Below, piece by piece: positions 44,201-45,166 of a DNA stretch of 45,166 nt. The DNA is from Bacteroidota bacterium. Its GTDB lineage: Bacteria > Bacteroidota > Bacteroidia > Bacteroidales > JABHKC01. Location of the stretch: the NCBI GenBank assembly GCA_018692315.1, contig JABHKC010000148.1:1-45166 (forward strand). The letters are read 5' to 3'. Position numbers and translations under genes: made by a program. The notes beneath the pieces were generated by a model. The model was not told the origin of the DNA. It did not search any database and saw only the letters and a list, made by a program, of their open reading frames with translations. Position 1 is the stretch's first letter. Every line of letters begins with the position of its first letter.

Positions 44201-44915
44201 TAACACCTTCTATACCACCAAAAAAGAAGCCTGATGGTCCTTTTGTAGTCATATTAATTATACCTCCGGTAACATCACCATATCGTGCAGGAATACCTCC
44301 TGTTGTAACCTGAACCTGCTCAATAGCAGCAGCCGGTATACTTGAAGAACCAATAATTCTGATACCATCAACAAAAGTTGCATTACCTTCCGACCTTGAT
44401 CCGCGAATACTACCAATCTCGCCATCTTCCGAATAAACTCCACCAACTGTTGTGGCTACTGAAGATGCATCACGACCTGGCATTTGAGCAATTTCCTTTG
44501 CTGTTACAGTTTCTGTACTCGAAACTTTATCTTTATCGATTAAAGGTACTTTATATCCAGTTACTATTACATCTGGAATTAATTGACTTGTTGATTCTAA
44601 TTTTACATCCAATACAGTATTACTCCCAGCTTTACATAATACATCATTCAATTGAAACGTATTGTATCCAACATATGAAGCTTTCAAAGTATATCTACCC
44701 GGCGGTATTGGTTTTATCAGGAAGTTCCCATTAAAATCAGTAATTCCTCCACTAATATTCTGACCGTCTTGCTCTACTGCTACATTTGCAAAAGGAATTC
44801 CTTCGCCTGTTTCCTTATCCGCAACTTTTCCTTTGATACCACTACTTTGAGCTATAAGCCCATTAGCGAGGAGGGTTGCAAAAATGACAAAAAGTAATTT
44901 TCTTAGCATATTCAA
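41235..44915 (-). CDS. TonB-dependent receptor with N-terminal carboxypeptidase-like regulatory domain
   Basis: The 1226-aa protein has a signal peptide (to about LIAQ), then a CarboxypepD-regulatory-like beta sandwich (about 26-110: GIKGKVADKETGEGIPFANV and 'GNFLIKPIPPGRYTLKASYVG'). The TonB plug (about 120-240, including 'VIVTGYKVPLIDKDK' and 'GGIPARYGDVTGGIINM') and a long C-terminal barrel ending in a hydrophobic strand (RIRFGVILGF) follow. This is the SusC/RagA-like overall plan, but no SusD gene is nearby, so it is not a standard polysaccharide-utilisation locus. The partners are instead the 1377-aa and PorV-like genes. The ligand is unknown. It is first in the operon, with a strong promoter 30-64 nt upstream. 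Confidence 0.9.
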   Translation of the reverse strand: MNMLRKLLFVIFATLLANGLIAQSSGIKGKVADKETGEGIPFANVAVEQDGQNISGGITDFNGNFLIKPIPPGRYTLKASYVGYNTFQLNDVLCKAGSNTVLDVKLESTSQLIPDVIVTGYKVPLIDKDKVSSTETVTAKEIAQMPGRDASSVATTVGGVYSEDGEIGSIRGSRSEGNATFVDGIRIIGSSSIPAAAIEQVQVTTGGIPARYGDVTGGIINMTTKGPSGFFFGGIEGVTSEVLDPYGYNLLGFSISGPILKVVDKEYPDRKKSVLGFFISGELSHIADGGPSAIGMWKVKDEINQDIINDPLRPSGLGFGTFQNADFLGEENFEKIDAKLNVGSKRINLQGKIEFKPSKNLNFILGGSYLHNDRTNYSYAGSLFNWENNSQSVYDNWRTYIRITQKFGSQTTEEEANALVKNVYYTLQFDYEKTDNLNQDVTHKDNLFGYGYIGKFEHHVENNYSFGLDTTLNLSGYVHDNYIYILDTFIPGGVNVEAEKWTSRYFEMDDILANARGFRVDDDVSFGLGILNGEGIPSVYGLWTSPGSVSNSYSISDNGQFRVSAFGSADIGDHAIEMGFEFEQRSFRSYAVGPVGLWSLARDMANMHIDQLDFTKPHALYLRDDDGNLIYNDMGEAVFMDTIWYSRLYSAENQALFDLRFRESQNMELDGLNWIDVDSYDPSELSIDYFSADELLNSGNSYVGYVGYDAWGNRLTQNPSLQDFFSDTYTDINGNKRYKREKAPFEPIYSAAFIQDHFQFDDLVFNVGVRIDRFDANQMTLKDKYLLYDSYTAGDSDPKGILSNHPDNIGDDYTVYVDNVMDPTSIKGYRNGSTWYDANGTEVADPDIISSATGIAPYLVHPEIDMNSEDYLVSMSFEDYKPAITVMPRISFSFPISDEALFFAHYDVLSKRPSFSNNFDPMDYLFFITRAGDMVNNPNLRPEKTIDYELGFQQRLSSSSALRLTAFYKEMRDMQQAVMVVGAFPLDYMTYGNIDFGTVKGFTATYDMRRTGNVSLRTSYTLQFANGTGSNVNDAVSILRSGQPNLRTTIPLNFDQRHALVATVDFRFAGGQNYNGPKSLKKILSNAGVNTVLRFGTGSPYTKRSIIGNTIEGSMNGSREPSRTSINMKIDKNINLSLGEGEDKKKIYLNVYFDISNVLNTLNIRNVYATTGNPDDNGYLFAPQNQPAIETQTDEEAYRNYYAMMINNPGNYTLPRRIRFGVILGF

Positions 44916-44944
44916 TTATTTATTTAAAATTATTTTAAAAAACC

Positions 44945-44979
44945 GTAAATATAGACATTATCATTTTGTTTTAACAAAA
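44945..44979 (-). promoter_or_regulatory. Promoter of the receptor-secreted protein-PorV operon
   Basis: On the minus strand TTTTG (44979-44975) and TATATTTAC (44953-44945) are separated by 21 nt. This is the Bacteroidota -33/-7 arrangement, with a single mismatch to TAnnTTTGC. The start codon lies 29 nt downstream. The rest of 44916-45166 has no recognisable gene. Confidence 0.65.
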
Positions 44980-45166
44980 CTTTTGTCATAAAATAAGCAT
45001 TAATATTAAATCACAATTTAATGTGTTCTGAAGTTTCCTCAATTTTCCTCCCAAATTATAGATAGCTGGCTATCAGGGATTTTGGGTTTAGTTTTATAAA
45101 TTAGCCCATATTTATTATCAAACAGATAATTAAAGATACCATCTGCCATGGCATAGCTATAGAAAG

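Noticed and set aside
41235..44915. TonB receptor considered as the SusC of a polysaccharide-utilisation locus
   Set aside because: No SusD-like lipoprotein, glycoside hydrolase or sensor gene lies next to it; its neighbours are the 1377-aa and PorV-like genes.

Overview
This is an AT-rich chromosomal segment from a member of the Bacteroidota, most likely a Bacteroidia/Bacteroidales-type organism. The evidence is: PorV/PorQ-type and T9SS-like surface proteins, a large TonB-dependent receptor with a carboxypeptidase-regulatory N-terminal domain, the Bacteroidota gene order of the division/cell-wall (dcw) cluster, a PASTA-tailed FtsI, weak or absent Shine-Dalgarno sequences, and promoters of the TAnnTTTG (-7) type. 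MurE carries the DNPR signature of meso-diaminopimelate-adding enzymes, so the peptidoglycan is probably meso-DAP type. Nearly all genes are on the minus strand.

Layout. 1-700: non-coding, with a cluster of short REP-like hairpins. 705-812: tRNA-His(GTG) with its terminator and promoter, minus strand. 1038-4897 (minus): outer-membrane beta-barrel protein, a DivIC/FtsB-like division protein, a PAP2 phosphatase and a PLP aminotransferase; a MITE-like 120-bp element lies at 2118-2237. 5111-6495 (plus): a possible small protein and an M20 amidohydrolase. 6720-10636 (plus): an especially AT-rich module with a 1017-aa adenine methyltransferase and, 2 bp downstream, a 208-aa protein carrying a PD-(D/E)XK nuclease signature. 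This looks like a compact restriction-modification or defence unit inserted beside the dcw cluster.

10832-27626 (minus) is an essentially uninterrupted dcw operon. In transcription order: mraZ, rsmH, ftsL-like, ftsI, murE, mraY, murD, ftsW, murG, murC, ftsQ, ftsA, then two tandem ftsZ genes. The enzymes make lipid II (MurC/D/E, MraY, MurG), flip or polymerise and cross-link it at the septum (FtsW/FtsI), and build the Z ring (FtsA/FtsZ). murF and ddl are absent from the cluster. The promoter-distal ftsZ has the usual Bacteroidota C-terminal tail; the other ends in a lysine-rich stretch plus an amphipathic helix. A series of 10-bp direct repeats upstream of mraZ looks like a MraZ operator.

28069-30270 (plus) is a divergently transcribed cyanophycin-synthetase-like protein whose Mur-ligase half is truncated and has lost its P-loop lysine, as in CphA2-type enzymes. 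30447-31333 (minus) is greA followed by a HIT-family gene. A strong promoter lies upstream of greA, and a terminator hairpin lies between that promoter and the greA start codon.

31479-44915 (minus) is a surface module. A TonB-dependent receptor, a 1377-aa secreted protein and a PorV/PorQ-family protein form one operon, which ends at a bidirectional terminator. A second 1377-aa paralogue follows with its own promoter. The two 1377-aa proteins have the same length and are closely similar. The PorV-like protein may act as their dedicated outer-membrane partner, but that is inference from gene order and family membership.
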